Assembly: GCF_003205615.1 (NCBI RefSeq)
Contig: NZ_PYBV01000003.1
Span: 77,705-141,704 of the forward strand
Origin: Micromonospora arborensis
GTDB lineage: Bacteria; Actinomycetota; Actinomycetes; Mycobacteriales; Micromonosporaceae
Length of the DNA stretch: 64,000 nt
Direction of reading: 5' to 3'
Shown here: positions 8,547-17,210 of the stretch, one piece after another
Layout of the letters: each line of letters begins with the position of its first letter
Position numbering within the stretch: position 1 is the stretch's first letter
Made by a program: the position numbers and the translations under genes
Notes under the pieces: generated by a model
What the model was told of the DNA's origin: nothing
Databases searched by the model: none
What the model saw: the letters and a program-made list of their open reading frames with translations, nothing else

Positions 8547-9677
8547 ATGGTCGGTGGCCGTCGCTCCCGCCCGGGTGGTGGTTTCGGTCGCCAACTCGAC
8601 GAGTACGAGACGAGGGATGGCAGCCCGCCCCCCGCGGAGTCGCCCGATCCACCCGCCGGTGGCCTGGTGGACAGCGCCGTCTACGTCCGCGGGCACCGGT
8701 TCGCCTCGCCGTCCGGCCTCGCCGAGACGTACCGCTGCCTGCAGGAGCAGGACTCCGCGATGGCCTGGATCGGGTTGTACCGGCCCGACATCGGCCAGAT
8801 CACCTCGCTGGCCCGGGAGTTCCGGCTCCACGACCTGGCGGTCGAGGACGCGATCAACGCCCACCAGCGACCCAAGCTGGAACGGTACGGGCACACCCTG
8901 TTCGTGGTGTTGCGTGCCGCCAGTTACGACGACCTGCGGGAGGAGGTCGAGTTCTCCGAACTGCACCTGTTCATCGGCCCGGGGTTCGTGGTCACCGTCC
9001 GACACGGTGAGGCACCGGATCTGGCCTCGGTGCGGCGGCGGATGGAGACCGAGGCGGCGATGCTCGCCCGGGGGCCGCAGGCGGTCCTGTACGCGATCCT
9101 CGACCAGGTCGTCGACGGGTACGCGCCGGTGGTGGCCGGGCTGGAGAACGACATCGACGAGATCGAGACGCAGGTGTTCGGCGGCGACCCGAACGCCAGT
9201 CGGCGCATCTACGGCCTCAGCCGGGAGGTCATCCAGTTCCAACGGGCTGCCCGCCCACTGCTGAGCGTGCTCGACGCGCTGGCCGACGGCGCCGGCAGCG
9301 CCAGCACGGACGAGGAACTGCGCCGCTACCTGCGCGACGTGACCGACCACCTGACGCAGGTGGTGGAGCGGGTGGACGGTTTCCGGCACCTGCTGCAGAA
9401 CATCCTCACCGTCAACGCCACCCTCGTCTCGCAGCAGCAGAACGAGGAGATGCGCAGCCTCACCGCGGCAAGCTACGCGCAGAACGAGGAGCTGAAGAAG
9501 GTCTCGTCCTGGGCGGCGATCCTGTTCGCTCCCACGCTCATCGGCACCGTGTACGGGATGAACTTCGTCCACATGCCGGAGTTGAACTGGCGCTTCGGCT
9601 ACCTGTTCGCGCTGCTGCTGATGCTGCTGGTCTGCGGCACCCTCTACGTGATCTTCAAGCGGCGCGGCTGGCTGTGA
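8547..9677 (+). CDS. corA: CorA-family magnesium/cobalt transporter
   Basis: A 376-residue divalent cation channel of the CorA/MIT family. A long acidic, helical cytoplasmic domain is followed by two C-terminal membrane spans, with the selectivity motif YGMN (Gly-Met-Asn at 337-339) at the end of the first and a periplasmic loop 'FVHMPELNW' between them. It ends with the basic 'KRRGWL' usual for the family. The ATG start is chosen because ggggaggggg lies just upstream; the frame is open much further upstream only because it runs antisense to the permease gene. It should form a pentamer that imports Mg2+. Confidence 0.95.
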   Translation: MVGGRRSRPGGGFGRQLDEYETRDGSPPPAESPDPPAGGLVDSAVYVRGHRFASPSGLAETYRCLQEQDSAMAWIGLYRPDIGQITSLAREFRLHDLAVEDAINAHQRPKLERYGHTLFVVLRAASYDDLREEVEFSELHLFIGPGFVVTVRHGEAPDLASVRRRMETEAAMLARGPQAVLYAILDQVVDGYAPVVAGLENDIDEIETQVFGGDPNASRRIYGLSREVIQFQRAARPLLSVLDALADGAGSASTDEELRRYLRDVTDHLTQVVERVDGFRHLLQNILTVNATLVSQQQNEEMRSLTAASYAQNEELKKVSSWAAILFAPTLIGTVYGMNFVHMPELNWRFGYLFALLLMLLVCGTLYVIFKRRGWL

Positions 9678-9693
9678 ACCGCGCCGCGGGGGA

Positions 9694-9879
9694 TCACTCG
9701 ATGCCGCGCAGGATGTGGCGTTCGTCCTCGACGTCGTCGTCGCCGGCACTGATCCGACCGAGTAGTACGGCGGCGGCCCAGATCGTCAGCGGCGTGGCCG
9801 CCCCGGTCATGCCTCCGCCGGTCCGGTCGTCCCGGGTCTGGCTCCGCTCCGCGCGCGGTGGCCTGCGCTGAGCCTGCAT
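9694..9879 (-). CDS. Small membrane protein, unknown function
   Basis: A 61-residue frame with a basic, polar N terminus rich in Arg and Gln, one hydrophobic helix ('PLTIWAAAVLLGRI') and an acidic 'GDDDVEDERH' tail. A gaggggc Shine-Dalgarno about ten bases before the ATG supports it. It converges on corA, leaving only 16 bases between stops. No family is recognised; a single-span membrane protein is the most that can be said. Confidence 0.5.
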   Translation of the reverse strand: MQAQRRPPRAERSQTRDDRTGGGMTGAATPLTIWAAAVLLGRISAGDDDVEDERHILRGIE

Positions 9880-10102
9880 AGGCACTGCCCCTCTCGTCGA
9901 AGCCGCCTCAGCGGCGCGGGGTGTGCCCGCGCCACCGGCGTGGGAGCACCCGCGCTCGGGCAGGTCACCACCGGTGCGGCATCCATGTCGAACCATCCCA
10001 TGCCGAGCCGCATCAGCACCGCTTCTTTTCGGTTTCCCGACTGTCGCCCGCCAAACCGGACATTTCGCCAAGTCGGTGAGCTGGACCGGGTGCTGCGGTT
10101 GG

Positions 10103-10125
10103 GGAGCGCAACAGGTGGGCGCTCC
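10103..10125 (-). terminator. Hairpin after the 2H phosphoesterase gene
   Basis: ggagcgc (10103-10109) pairs with gcgctcc (10119-10125) just beyond the stop of the minus-strand gene. The remaining gap to 9880 shows no gene; it is locally less GC-rich (cttcttttcggtttcccg) and may hold the promoter of the small membrane protein. Confidence 0.5.
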
Positions 10126-10128
10126 TGC

Positions 10129-10644
10129 TCAGGGCAGCGGGTGGGCGATGTCGCGGGCGTGGTCGGTGAGTGCCGCGCCGACCACGGTCGCGGCCAGCGG
10201 CAACACCTCAAGGCAACGCCGCACCGCGGCGGCCATCAGCGCGTTCGGCACCCGCATGGAGAGCGTGCAGTGCGGCACCCAGCGACCCGGCTGGTAGTGC
10301 TCGGCCAGTCCGATGCCGGCGGCGGTGAGCCGGTCGTACACCATGCGTTGGTGGGTCAGCAGCTCCGGTGTGGGCGCCGGGCCGAGCCAGAGCACCCGAC
10401 CGACGAACTGCCCGGCGTGCTGGAAGTCGAGTCGCAGCGGGGCGGCCACCACCGTTGCGCGCAGCGCCTCGGCGACCTGCTCGGGGTCGAACCGGGGCGC
10501 CACCGCGAGCGAGATGTGCGGCCGGTGGCGCTGCTCCCACAGCGACCGCATGCTCTGCACACCCTCGGCCTCCAGCGCTTCCCAGAGCACCCGGATCCGC
10601 CGGGTGGCGTCCGGGTCCAGATACAGCTCCAACGCCGCGACCAC
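10129..10644 (-). CDS. 2H phosphoesterase / 2'-5' RNA ligase family protein
   Basis: A 171-residue protein with the two signature H-x-[S/T] motifs of the 2H superfamily: 'RPHISLAV' (His43-Ile-Ser45) and 'VPHCTLSM' (His125-Cys-Thr127). In LigT/CPDase-type enzymes the two histidines form the active site that opens or joins 2',3'-cyclic phosphates; the natural substrate of this branch is unknown. The GTG at 10644 starts right before the conserved 'ALELYLD' strand. A longer frame upstream has no family similarity and runs into the divergent gene. It shares a 73-bp divergent promoter region with the DinB-like gene. Confidence 0.8.
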   Translation of the reverse strand: MVAALELYLDPDATRRIRVLWEALEAEGVQSMRSLWEQRHRPHISLAVAPRFDPEQVAEALRATVVAAPLRLDFQHAGQFVGRVLWLGPAPTPELLTHQRMVYDRLTAAGIGLAEHYQPGRWVPHCTLSMRVPNALMAAAVRRCLEVLPLAATVVGAALTDHARDIAHPLP

Positions 10645-10717
10645 GCGATCACCGTAGCGGTCGAGGTTTGATCGGTCCCTGCCGGCGGTACTGGATCGGA
10701 AGGCTGACCAGGAAGGC

Positions 10718-11233
10718 GTGTCCGTGGACGTGAGTGACCTGCTGACCGAGACGTACGACCGGCTGCCCGACCTCGTTCGCGCGGCGGTGGACGGGCTGAG
10801 TCCCGAGCAGTTGCGCTGGGCCCCCGGCCCCGGCGCCAACTCGACCGGGTGGCTGGTCTGGCACCTGACCCGGGTGCAGGACCACCACGTGGCCGACCTG
10901 CTCGACGTCGAGCAGGTCTGGGTGAGCGGCGACTGGGCGGGCCGGTTCGGGCTCGCCGCCGACCCGGACGACACCGGCTACGGTCACTCGGCTGCCCAGG
11001 TCGCGGCGGTGCGGCCGGAGAGCGCGCAGGCGCTGATCGACTACTACGAGGCGGTCTCGTCGCGTACCGGATCGTTCCTGGCCGGCCTGCGTCCGGCGGA
11101 CCTGGACCGCGTGGTCGATGAGGCGTGGGATCCGCCGGTCACCCTTGGCGTCCGGCTGGTCAGCATCGCCGAGGACGACCTGCAACACGTCGGCCAGGCC
11201 GCCTACGTGCGCGGCCTGATCGAGGCCGACTGA
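10718..11233 (+). CDS. DinB/DUF664-like metalloprotein
   Basis: A 171-residue four-helix protein. The 'GWLVWHLTRVQDHHVADLL' segment and a later 'DDLQHVGQAAYVRGL' supply the three histidines expected to bind a divalent metal in the DinB/YfiT/mycothiol-transferase superfamily. Actinobacterial DUF664 members are thought to be thiol (mycothiol or bacillithiol) S-transferases; no substrate is visible here. Two GTG starts, at 10718 and 10724, share the same aggaagg Shine-Dalgarno; the first leaves a short spacing, so the true start may be the second. Confidence 0.8.
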   Translation: MSVDVSDLLTETYDRLPDLVRAAVDGLSPEQLRWAPGPGANSTGWLVWHLTRVQDHHVADLLDVEQVWVSGDWAGRFGLAADPDDTGYGHSAAQVAAVRPESAQALIDYYEAVSSRTGSFLAGLRPADLDRVVDEAWDPPVTLGVRLVSIAEDDLQHVGQAAYVRGLIEAD

Positions 11234-11286
11234 CCTGCCCGCCGAGCAGGCGGCCCCACGTCGACCCGCCGTGCTGAGGTCGGCCC

Positions 11287-11328
11287 TCACCCGATTCGGG
11301 TGAACCGAACTCACCCCGCCATGGGTGA
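11287..11328 (+). promoter_or_regulatory. Double palindrome upstream of the SCP2-like gene (candidate operator)
   Basis: TCACCCGA-T-TCGGGTGA (11287-11303) is an almost gap-free palindrome. It is followed by TCACCC (11311-11316) and GGGTGA (11323-11328). The two dyads sit on nearly the same face of the helix, 24-25 bp apart, 35 bases before the ATG. The pattern suits a dimeric repressor or activator; no regulator is identified. Confidence 0.55.
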
Positions 11329-11362
11329 TCCTTCCGAAGAACCGTGGGGGAGGGGACACCTG

Positions 11363-11788
11363 ATGGGCGTGACGGCGGCGCAGTACCTGCAACAGTTGGA
11401 CGCCGGCCGGCGACCCGATCTGCCGGAAACCACCGCCGGGACGCTACGGCTGGACTTCCGCGGCGACGGCTGCACCGATCACTGGTACCTGACCATCGGC
11501 GACCAGCACGTCCGGGCCACCCGTAGCGCGGACGACGCCGACCTGGTGGTCAGCGCGGAGCGGACGACCTTCGACCGGATGGCCAACGGCGAGCTGCACC
11601 TGGCTCAGGCTCTGCTCAGCAACGAGCTGGCCGTCCGGGGCGACCTGCGTCTGTTGACGCTGCTGCGGCGGATCTTTCCCGGGCCGAGCGGTGCCCGTCA
11701 TCCGCGCGAGCTGGGGCGGGCCGCGGTGGCCGGTCGGGCCGGGTCGTCCGGTCGGGCCGGGTCGACCGGTCGGGGTGAGCGGCCATGA
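11363..11788 (+). CDS. SCP2-like sterol-carrier domain protein
   Basis: A 141-residue single-domain protein resembling the SCP2 fold: 'LRLDFRGDGCTDHWYLTIGDQHVRATRS' followed by 'ADLVVSAERTTFDRMANGELHLAQALLSNELAVRGDL', where the second half matches the family's lipid-cavity helix ('...G.l.p..a...gkl.v.Gd'). It probably binds a hydrophobic ligand. The last 25 residues are a Gly/Arg/Ser-rich tail. The ATG at 11363 follows gggggaggggac. Its stop overlaps the start of the next gene (ATGA), so the two are coupled, though why a lipid-binding domain goes with a glycosidase is unclear. Confidence 0.72.
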   Translation: MGVTAAQYLQQLDAGRRPDLPETTAGTLRLDFRGDGCTDHWYLTIGDQHVRATRSADDADLVVSAERTTFDRMANGELHLAQALLSNELAVRGDLRLLTLLRRIFPGPSGARHPRELGRAAVAGRAGSSGRAGSTGRGERP

Positions 11789-13845
11789 GGCAGGAACTGG
11801 TGCACGTCATCGCCGGCAACGTGTTCGCGATCAGCGACGCCCAGGGTGACATCGAGCTCGATCCGCATGCGCCGGTCGGTCTCTTCGCGTTCGACACCCG
11901 CTTCCTGTCCCACTGGGTTCTCACGATCGACGGCGAACGGATCAACGCGCTCTCCCGCGACGACATGACGTACTTCGAGACCCGCTTCTTCCTGGTCCCG
12001 GGCGCGGCGAGTCACTACGTCGACGCCGATGTGTCGATCATCCGGCACCGCTCGGTCCACGACTGTTTCCACGAGAAGATCACCGTGCTCAACCACGCGT
12101 CGCAGCCCGCCGAGTTCACCGTACGGATGGAGATGGCGAGCGACTTCGCCGACATCGTCGAGGTCGGGCAGCTCAGAGAGCGAGCCGTGCAGATCGCCGT
12201 CGACCCCGCGGCCAACCGCCTCGTGCTGCGCTACGAGCGGGAGCGGTTCGCGCGCGAAACCACTGTGCAGAGCACCGCTCCGGTCGAGGTGGACGAGGGC
12301 GGGATGACGTTCCGGATCCACCTCGCCCCCGGAGGAACGTGGGAGACCGACCTGCACGTCTCCCTGACCATCCAGGGTGAGGCCGGCCAGGACCTGCGCG
12401 CCGGCCTGCAGTCGCACCAGCAGGCCGTCCGCGGGACCATGCGGGAGGACCTCGCGGACTGGCTGGACCGGGCGCCGCACCTGGTGGCCGAGCGGGGCGG
12501 GCTGGAGGAGACGTACCGGGGCAGCCTGGCCGACCTGGCGGCACTGCGGTACCAGCCGCTGGCGTCCAGCGAGCGGGTGCCGATCGGTGGCCTGCCGTGG
12601 GCGATGGCGTTGTGCGGACGGGACAGCATCATCACCTGCCTGCAGACGATGGCCTTCACTCCCGAGTTGGCCCCCGCGACGCTGCGGACGCTGGCGCTGT
12701 TGCAGGGCGGTCAGCTCGACGACGAGCACGACGAGGAGCCGGGCAAGATTCTGGCCCAACTTCGCTACGGCGAGTCGGCCGCGTTCGGCGAGCGGCCGAC
12801 CGCGTTGTACTACGGCGCGGCCGACACCACCCCCCTCTTCGTCGTCCTGCTCGACGAGTACGAGCGCTGGTCCGGTGACGCCGACCTGGTGCGCGAACTG
12901 CGCCACCCGGCTCGGATGGCCCTGGACTGGATCGACGAGTACGGCGACCTGACCGGTGACGGCTACGTGCGCTACCAGCGCCGGAACGAGCGCGGCGGCG
13001 CGATCAACCAGTGCTGGAAGGACTCCGCGGACGCGATCGTCGACGCACGCGGCCGGCAGCCCGCCTTTCCCCGCGCCACCTGCGAGTTGCAGGGCTACGC
13101 GTACGACGCGAAACGGCGTGGCGCTCGGCTGGCCCGGGAGTTCTGGGGCGACCCCGCGTACGCCGACCGGTTGGAGCGGGAAGCGGCAGCGCTGAAGGAC
13201 CGCTTCAACCGGGACTTCTGGCTGCCCCAGCAGGAGCACTACGCGCTGGCGCTCGACCCGTACGGCGAGCCGGTCGACGCCCTGTCGTCGAACATCGGGC
13301 ATCTGCTGTGGAGTGGGATCGTCGCGGACGACCGTGCGGAGGCGGTCGCCGAGCACCTGGTCGGGTCGCGGTTGTTCAGTGGCTGGGGGGTGCGTACCTT
13401 CGCCACCGGGCAACGCGGGTACGACCCGGTGGGCGCACATCTGGGCGGGGTGTGGCCGTCGGACAACGCTCTGATCGCCGCCGGGTTGCGCCACTACCGT
13501 TTCGACGTGCAGGCGGCACGGATCGCGGCCGGCATCTTCGACCTGGCGCAGACGCTCGGCGGGGCAGTGCCGGAGGTGATCGCCGGCTACGACCGCAGCG
13601 TGACGAAGTATCCCGTCCAGTTGCCGTCGGCGGGTCGCCCGCAGTCGTGGTCGTCGGGGGCGCTGCTGATGCTGCTGGGCACCACGCTGGGGCTGCGGCC
13701 CACCGGCGACGATCTGTTGGTGAACCCGGCCGTGCCCGGGGGCTTCGGCCGGCTGGAACTGCTGGACATCCCTGGCCGCTGGGGTCACTCCGACGCCTAT
13801 GCGAGGGACCGAACCGCCAGCCCGCACCGGCCCAGGGCCAAGTGA
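11785..13845 (+). CDS. Glycogen-debranching-type (amylo-alpha-1,6-glucosidase-like) glycoside hydrolase
   Basis: A 686-residue cytoplasmic protein. Residues 1-200 form the beta-rich N-terminal domain of bacterial debranching enzymes ('VFAISDAQGDIELDPHAP', 'GLFAFDTRFLSHWVLTIDG'). Residues 230-680 form an (alpha/alpha)6 barrel with 'GLPWAMALCGRDSIITCLQ' and 'CWKDSADAIVD', where acidic residues of the catalytic pocket are expected. 'FSGWGVRTFATGQRGYDPVGAHLGGVWPSDNALIA' is typical of the family. It may trim alpha-glucans or process another carbohydrate such as trehalose-derived glycans. It is coupled to the SCP2-like gene and followed by a terminator-like hairpin. Confidence 0.82.
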   Translation: MRQELVHVIAGNVFAISDAQGDIELDPHAPVGLFAFDTRFLSHWVLTIDGERINALSRDDMTYFETRFFLVPGAASHYVDADVSIIRHRSVHDCFHEKITVLNHASQPAEFTVRMEMASDFADIVEVGQLRERAVQIAVDPAANRLVLRYERERFARETTVQSTAPVEVDEGGMTFRIHLAPGGTWETDLHVSLTIQGEAGQDLRAGLQSHQQAVRGTMREDLADWLDRAPHLVAERGGLEETYRGSLADLAALRYQPLASSERVPIGGLPWAMALCGRDSIITCLQTMAFTPELAPATLRTLALLQGGQLDDEHDEEPGKILAQLRYGESAAFGERPTALYYGAADTTPLFVVLLDEYERWSGDADLVRELRHPARMALDWIDEYGDLTGDGYVRYQRRNERGGAINQCWKDSADAIVDARGRQPAFPRATCELQGYAYDAKRRGARLAREFWGDPAYADRLEREAAALKDRFNRDFWLPQQEHYALALDPYGEPVDALSSNIGHLLWSGIVADDRAEAVAEHLVGSRLFSGWGVRTFATGQRGYDPVGAHLGGVWPSDNALIAAGLRHYRFDVQAARIAAGIFDLAQTLGGAVPEVIAGYDRSVTKYPVQLPSAGRPQSWSSGALLMLLGTTLGLRPTGDDLLVNPAVPGGFGRLELLDIPGRWGHSDAYARDRTASPHRPRAK

Positions 13846-13918
13846 GCCCTGCCGCCGGTCGATCACCCGCGCCCCACCGGCCGGCGTCGGGACGTGCGAT
13901 GGCCGGCGGGGGCAGGGC
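13846..13918. terminator. Imperfect inverted repeat between convergent genes
   Basis: gccctgccgccgg (13846-13858), starting at the base after the stop, pairs with ccggcgggggcagggc (13903-13918) with a small bulge. It lies between convergent stops and can serve both genes. Confidence 0.5.
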
Positions 13919-13927
13919 CGGACAGGG

Positions 13928-14431
13928 TCAGCCCATGGTCTTCGCGCCGTCGATCGACTCCCGCAGGATGTCGGCGTGCCCGGCGTGCTGGGACGTCTCG
14001 GCGATCAGGTGCAGCAGCACCCGGCGGACCGTCCAACTCGCACCCGGCTCGAACCAGGGTGCCTGCGGCAGCGGGTGCGCCGCATCCAGGTCGAGGGTGC
14101 CGATCAGCTCGTCGGTCTGGTCGGCCACCTCCCGGAACCGCTCGACCAGACCGGCGAGGGTCGCACCCGGCGCCATCCGGAACTGATCGACCCAGTCGAT
14201 GGGCTCGCGCTGCATCGCCTCCGCGCCGCCCTGGGCGAAGAGCATCCACCGGTGCTCGCAGTCGGCCACGTGCTTGACGAGACCGCCGAGGCAGAGCTCG
14301 CTGACGGTGCTGCGGGTGGCCGCCTGCTCGTCGGTGAGACCGTCCACTGTCTGCAGGAGGAAACCCCGGTGCCGGCGGAGCGTCTGCAGCAGGTCAGCCC
14401 GCTCCCCGGTGAGCTGCTCAGTGCTGGGCAT
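13928..14431 (-). CDS. DinB-family protein
   Basis: A 167-residue four-helix-bundle protein with metal-binding histidines in 'GLVKHVADCEHRWMLF' and 'RRVLLHLIAETSQHAGHADILRE'. This is the YfiT/DUF664 pattern of actinobacterial DinB-like proteins, which are probably thiol-dependent transferases. The ATG at 14431 has aagggtgg eight bases upstream, and the conserved N-terminal helix ('LTGERADLLQTLRRHRGFLL') starts right after it. A longer in-frame extension is poorly supported. Together with the 10.7-kb gene, the window carries two members of this superfamily. Confidence 0.85.
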   Translation of the reverse strand: MPSTEQLTGERADLLQTLRRHRGFLLQTVDGLTDEQAATRSTVSELCLGGLVKHVADCEHRWMLFAQGGAEAMQREPIDWVDQFRMAPGATLAGLVERFREVADQTDELIGTLDLDAAHPLPQAPWFEPGASWTVRRVLLHLIAETSQHAGHADILRESIDGAKTMG

Positions 14432-14579
14432 GGTGCCACCCTTCTCGTTGTCGAGCGAACCCTCGATGTCCACTGCGCGCCACCGTAGGACGAGGCACCG
14501 ACAATTCCGGGGCGCGACACGAGGGCGGCATGGGCCCCAGCGGTTGCCGATCCACGCCCGTAGCGGTCCACTGGACGAC

Positions 14580-15497
14580 ATGGGTGTGATCAAGGTGGGC
14601 ACGTCGTCCTGGGCGGACCAGTCACTGCTGCGCTCCGGGTGGTACCCGCGCTCGGCCAACACGCCGGCCCGCCGGCTGGGCTTCTACGCCTGCCGGTTCC
14701 CGCTGGTCGAGGTGGACACGTCCTACTACGCCGTCCCCGTTCCGGAAACCACGCAGGGCTGGGTCGACGCCACCCCGGACGACTTCACCTTCGACGTCAA
14801 GGCGTTCAGCCTCTTCACCGGCCATCCGACGCCGGTCGCCGCGCTACCCCGGGACCTGCGGCCGGCCGACGGCCCGAGCCGGATCCGCCGCCGTGACCTG
14901 CCCGAGCGGGCGTACGACGAGCTGTGGGACCGGTTCCGCGCGGCCCTCGACCCGATCGCGGCGGCCGGCAAGCTGGGCGCGGTGCTGCTGCAGTTCCCAC
15001 CGTGGCTGGCACGCGGCGCGGCCGCCGAACGCCGGATCGTCGAACTGGCGCAACGGTGCCGACCGTGGCGGGTCGGCGTGGAGCTGCGGCACGGCTCGTG
15101 GTTCGACGGCACGGCCGCGACGGACACTCTGGATCTGCTGCGCGCGCACGACCTGTCACTGGTGTGCGTCGACATGCCCCAGGGGCACCCGTCGTCGGTG
15201 CCACCGATCCTGACCAGGACGGCGGAGCCGGCGATCGTCCGGTTCCACGGCCACAGCGACGCCTGGGGCGACGGTGACAAGCAGGAGAAGTTCCGGTACG
15301 CGTACGCCGATGACGAGCTTCGGCACTGGGCCGGGCTGCTGGCTGAGCTCGCCGGTCCGGCCGACGACCTGCACGTGCTGTTCAACAACTGCTGTGCCGG
15401 TCAGGCCCAGCACGACGCCACCCGTCTGGCGCAGCTGCTCAGCGAGACGATGCTCGCCGACCGGGCCGTTCCGGCCCAGGCCACGTCGACTGGCTGA
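14580..15497 (+). CDS. DUF72-family protein
   Basis: A 305-residue protein of the DUF72 (YecE-like) family, which has a TIM-barrel fold. Recognisable blocks are 'VGTSSWADQSLLRSGWYP', 'EVDTSYYAVP', 'DFTFDVKAFSLFTGH', 'LGAVLLQFPPW', 'VELRHGSWF' and 'IVRFHGHS', in the usual order. Biochemical role is not established; an isomerase- or nuclease-like activity has been guessed from fold. The ATG at 14580 sits immediately before the conserved 'IKVGTSSW' strand. The near-C-terminal 'LFNNCCAGQAQHDA' matches the family's 'fNN...g.A..nA' end. Confidence 0.9.
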   Translation: MGVIKVGTSSWADQSLLRSGWYPRSANTPARRLGFYACRFPLVEVDTSYYAVPVPETTQGWVDATPDDFTFDVKAFSLFTGHPTPVAALPRDLRPADGPSRIRRRDLPERAYDELWDRFRAALDPIAAAGKLGAVLLQFPPWLARGAAAERRIVELAQRCRPWRVGVELRHGSWFDGTAATDTLDLLRAHDLSLVCVDMPQGHPSSVPPILTRTAEPAIVRFHGHSDAWGDGDKQEKFRYAYADDELRHWAGLLAELAGPADDLHVLFNNCCAGQAQHDATRLAQLLSETMLADRAVPAQATSTG

Positions 15498-15532
15498 CGG
15501 ACGCGCCCACGGGTCCGGGCACGGGGGTGGCG

Positions 15533-15904
15533 TCAGGAGCGTCGGCCCCGGCTACGCAGGGCGTCCTGCGTCGAATCGCCGATGTCCGCGTCGTCGGGGA
15601 AGGTCCGGCCGCTGGGCGCCGGATTCGGTGGGGCGCCCGGTCCGGCCATCGTCGTACGGGTCGGCTCCACCGAGCCGAAGCCATGCCGTCCGGCCGGGTC
15701 TGACCGGCCGGCCGGGGCGCCCGCGCGTCGCTCCCCGCGGCGTCCCTCGGATACCGCGGTCGGCTCGCTGCCCTCGTCCATCGGCGAGTCCTCGTCGGTG
15801 CCCCAGGGGGCGTCGGCGTCGACGCCGTCGCTGGTGCCCCACGGTTTGGTTGCTTCCGGCTCCAGCGGGTCGTTGTCCCCGCCGCGTCCCTTGTGCGCCG
15901 TCAT
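15533..15904 (-). CDS. Hypothetical acidic, disordered protein
   Basis: A 123-residue frame rich in Asp, Glu, Gly, Pro and Arg, without hydrophobic segments; it is expected to be largely unstructured. Two 'PWGT' motifs ('TKPWGTSDG', 'APWGTDEDSP') stand out and may be short linear binding motifs. The ATG at 15904 has gcgggg upstream; an in-frame GTG lies six bases earlier. Length, codon use and position between two real genes support coding, but no family is recognised. Confidence 0.55.
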   Translation of the reverse strand: MTAHKGRGGDNDPLEPEATKPWGTSDGVDADAPWGTDEDSPMDEGSEPTAVSEGRRGERRAGAPAGRSDPAGRHGFGSVEPTRTTMAGPGAPPNPAPSGRTFPDDADIGDSTQDALRSRGRRS

Positions 15905-16081
15905 GGCCACCCCGCTCGTCGGTCCGCCGCTACCGGCGGACGCCGTGCCGTCCTCGGGCCGTGCCTGCCCACCCGGATCTCAACGCACGACCTGCGTTGT
16001 CCGTCATTCCGGTGAGCGCGCGTAGGGCCGGCCAGCGCCCCGCCGTCGAGGTGGCGGCGGGACGCCGGCCGGCCCGACGCC

Positions 16082-16711
16082 TCAACGCCCGGCCATCGCC
16101 ATCGGCCGCTTGCCATTGCTCATACCGGCCATCTTGATCATGCTCTTCGAGGCGCCCTTCATCGCGCCGCCTCGACCGAGGATGCCCTTGAACACCTGGC
16201 CGGGCTTCTGCTGCTCACCCATGTACGCGGTGACCACGACCAGGGTCCCGGTCAGCGCAGGGATGGCCCACTGGAGCAGCTTCATCTGCCGCTGCGAGGA
16301 GGCCACGCTGGCCGGGGTCTGGTGGTTCGGCTCGGTGGTGCCGCTGACCGGTGAGGCGCCAGCCTTCTCCAGGCGCATGCCGATCAACCGGCTGTAGCCG
16401 GTCACGGCGAGCGCGCCAATCGTCAACGCCGTCTTGATGGCGCTGGTACGGCCGACCCCGGACTGAGCGGCCACACGTGGGCTCTCCGTCACCAGTTCGC
16501 CGACCGCCCCGGCCAGGTGCGCGCCGATGGCGGCGGCGTTGACCGGGGTCCATCTGGACCACCCGGCCGACGCGACCGAGAGCCGCTGGGTCGAGTCGCT
16601 GATTTTCCCCGCCGCGCCGTTGACGCCGAAAGCACCCATGAGGGAGCCGCCGAACCAGGCCGCGAGGCCCAGGTCGTGCATCGAGCGCAGTGCGGTATGC
16701 CGTTCGGACAT
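16082..16711 (-). CDS. Conserved membrane-associated hypothetical protein
   Basis: A 209-residue protein with three or four moderately hydrophobic segments: 'LGLAAWFGGSLMGAFGVNG' at 14-32, 'VNAAAIGAHLAGAVGELV' near 57-74, 'IKTALTIGALAVTGYSRLIG' near 91-110 and 'LLQWAIPALTGTLVVVTAYM' near 144-163. The C terminus is basic and Gly/Met-rich. The overall look resembles small actinobacterial proteins said to be stress- or density-related, but no function is assigned. aagggga precedes the ATG. It is divergent from the 56-residue gene at 16908. Confidence 0.65.
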   Translation of the reverse strand: MSERHTALRSMHDLGLAAWFGGSLMGAFGVNGAAGKISDSTQRLSVASAGWSRWTPVNAAAIGAHLAGAVGELVTESPRVAAQSGVGRTSAIKTALTIGALAVTGYSRLIGMRLEKAGASPVSGTTEPNHQTPASVASSQRQMKLLQWAIPALTGTLVVVTAYMGEQQKPGQVFKGILGRGGAMKGASKSMIKMAGMSNGKRPMAMAGR

Positions 16712-16907
16712 GTGATCCCCTTCCGCCGTGTTGGGCGCTGCGGCTTACCCGCCGCCCGGGCGGCTAACCCCGTCGCCCACCAGCCGATCCGCCCCGCGCC
16801 GGCACGAGGGGGACATTCGGTTGTCGCGGTGCCGCAGCACCGCCGACAGGAGTCGTCCGCGTGGTGGCGGGTAGATCCCGAGCGACGCTGACGGAGAGGG
16901 GAACGGG

Positions 16908-17078
16908 ATGTCGCAGCCGGACGAGAGTCGGGAGAAGACCCCCAAGACCGACGCGGTGCTCATGCACCCGGACAACGACCCACACAAGAGCACCAAGGGG
17001 GCCGCGCCGCGCAAGGATCACGCGAAGATCCAGGTGGAGCGCGACGGCGAACTGGTGCCGCTGGACCAGGACGAGTGA
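16908..17078 (+). CDS. Small hydrophilic protein, 56 residues
   Basis: A short frame with a strong Shine-Dalgarno (ggagagggga) before ATG. The product is highly charged ('PDESREKTPKTDAV', 'NDPHKSTKGAAPRKDHAK') and ends 'VERDGELVPLDQDE'. The 196-bp region it shares with the divergent membrane protein gene, the good ribosome site and the terminator that follows argue that it is real. No family is recognised; an intrinsically disordered protein is likely. Confidence 0.55.
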   Translation: MSQPDESREKTPKTDAVLMHPDNDPHKSTKGAAPRKDHAKIQVERDGELVPLDQDE

Positions 17079-17168
17079 GCCGACCGGTACGGCTCAGCGG
17101 CGCGGCAGGTCGTCGGCGAAACGGGCGATCCGCCGCGCCAGCGGGGTGCTCGCGCGGACCCACGTGAC

Positions 17169-17196
17169 GGAGGCCCCGCCGGTCGGCGGGGCCTCC
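17169..17196. terminator. Strong bidirectional terminator
   Basis: ggaggccccgcc (17169-17180), loop ggtc, then ggcggggcctcc (17185-17196): a perfect 12-bp stem between the convergent small gene and the SGNH hydrolase gene. Confidence 0.85.
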
Positions 17197-17210
17197 ACAT
17201 GGTGACGCGG

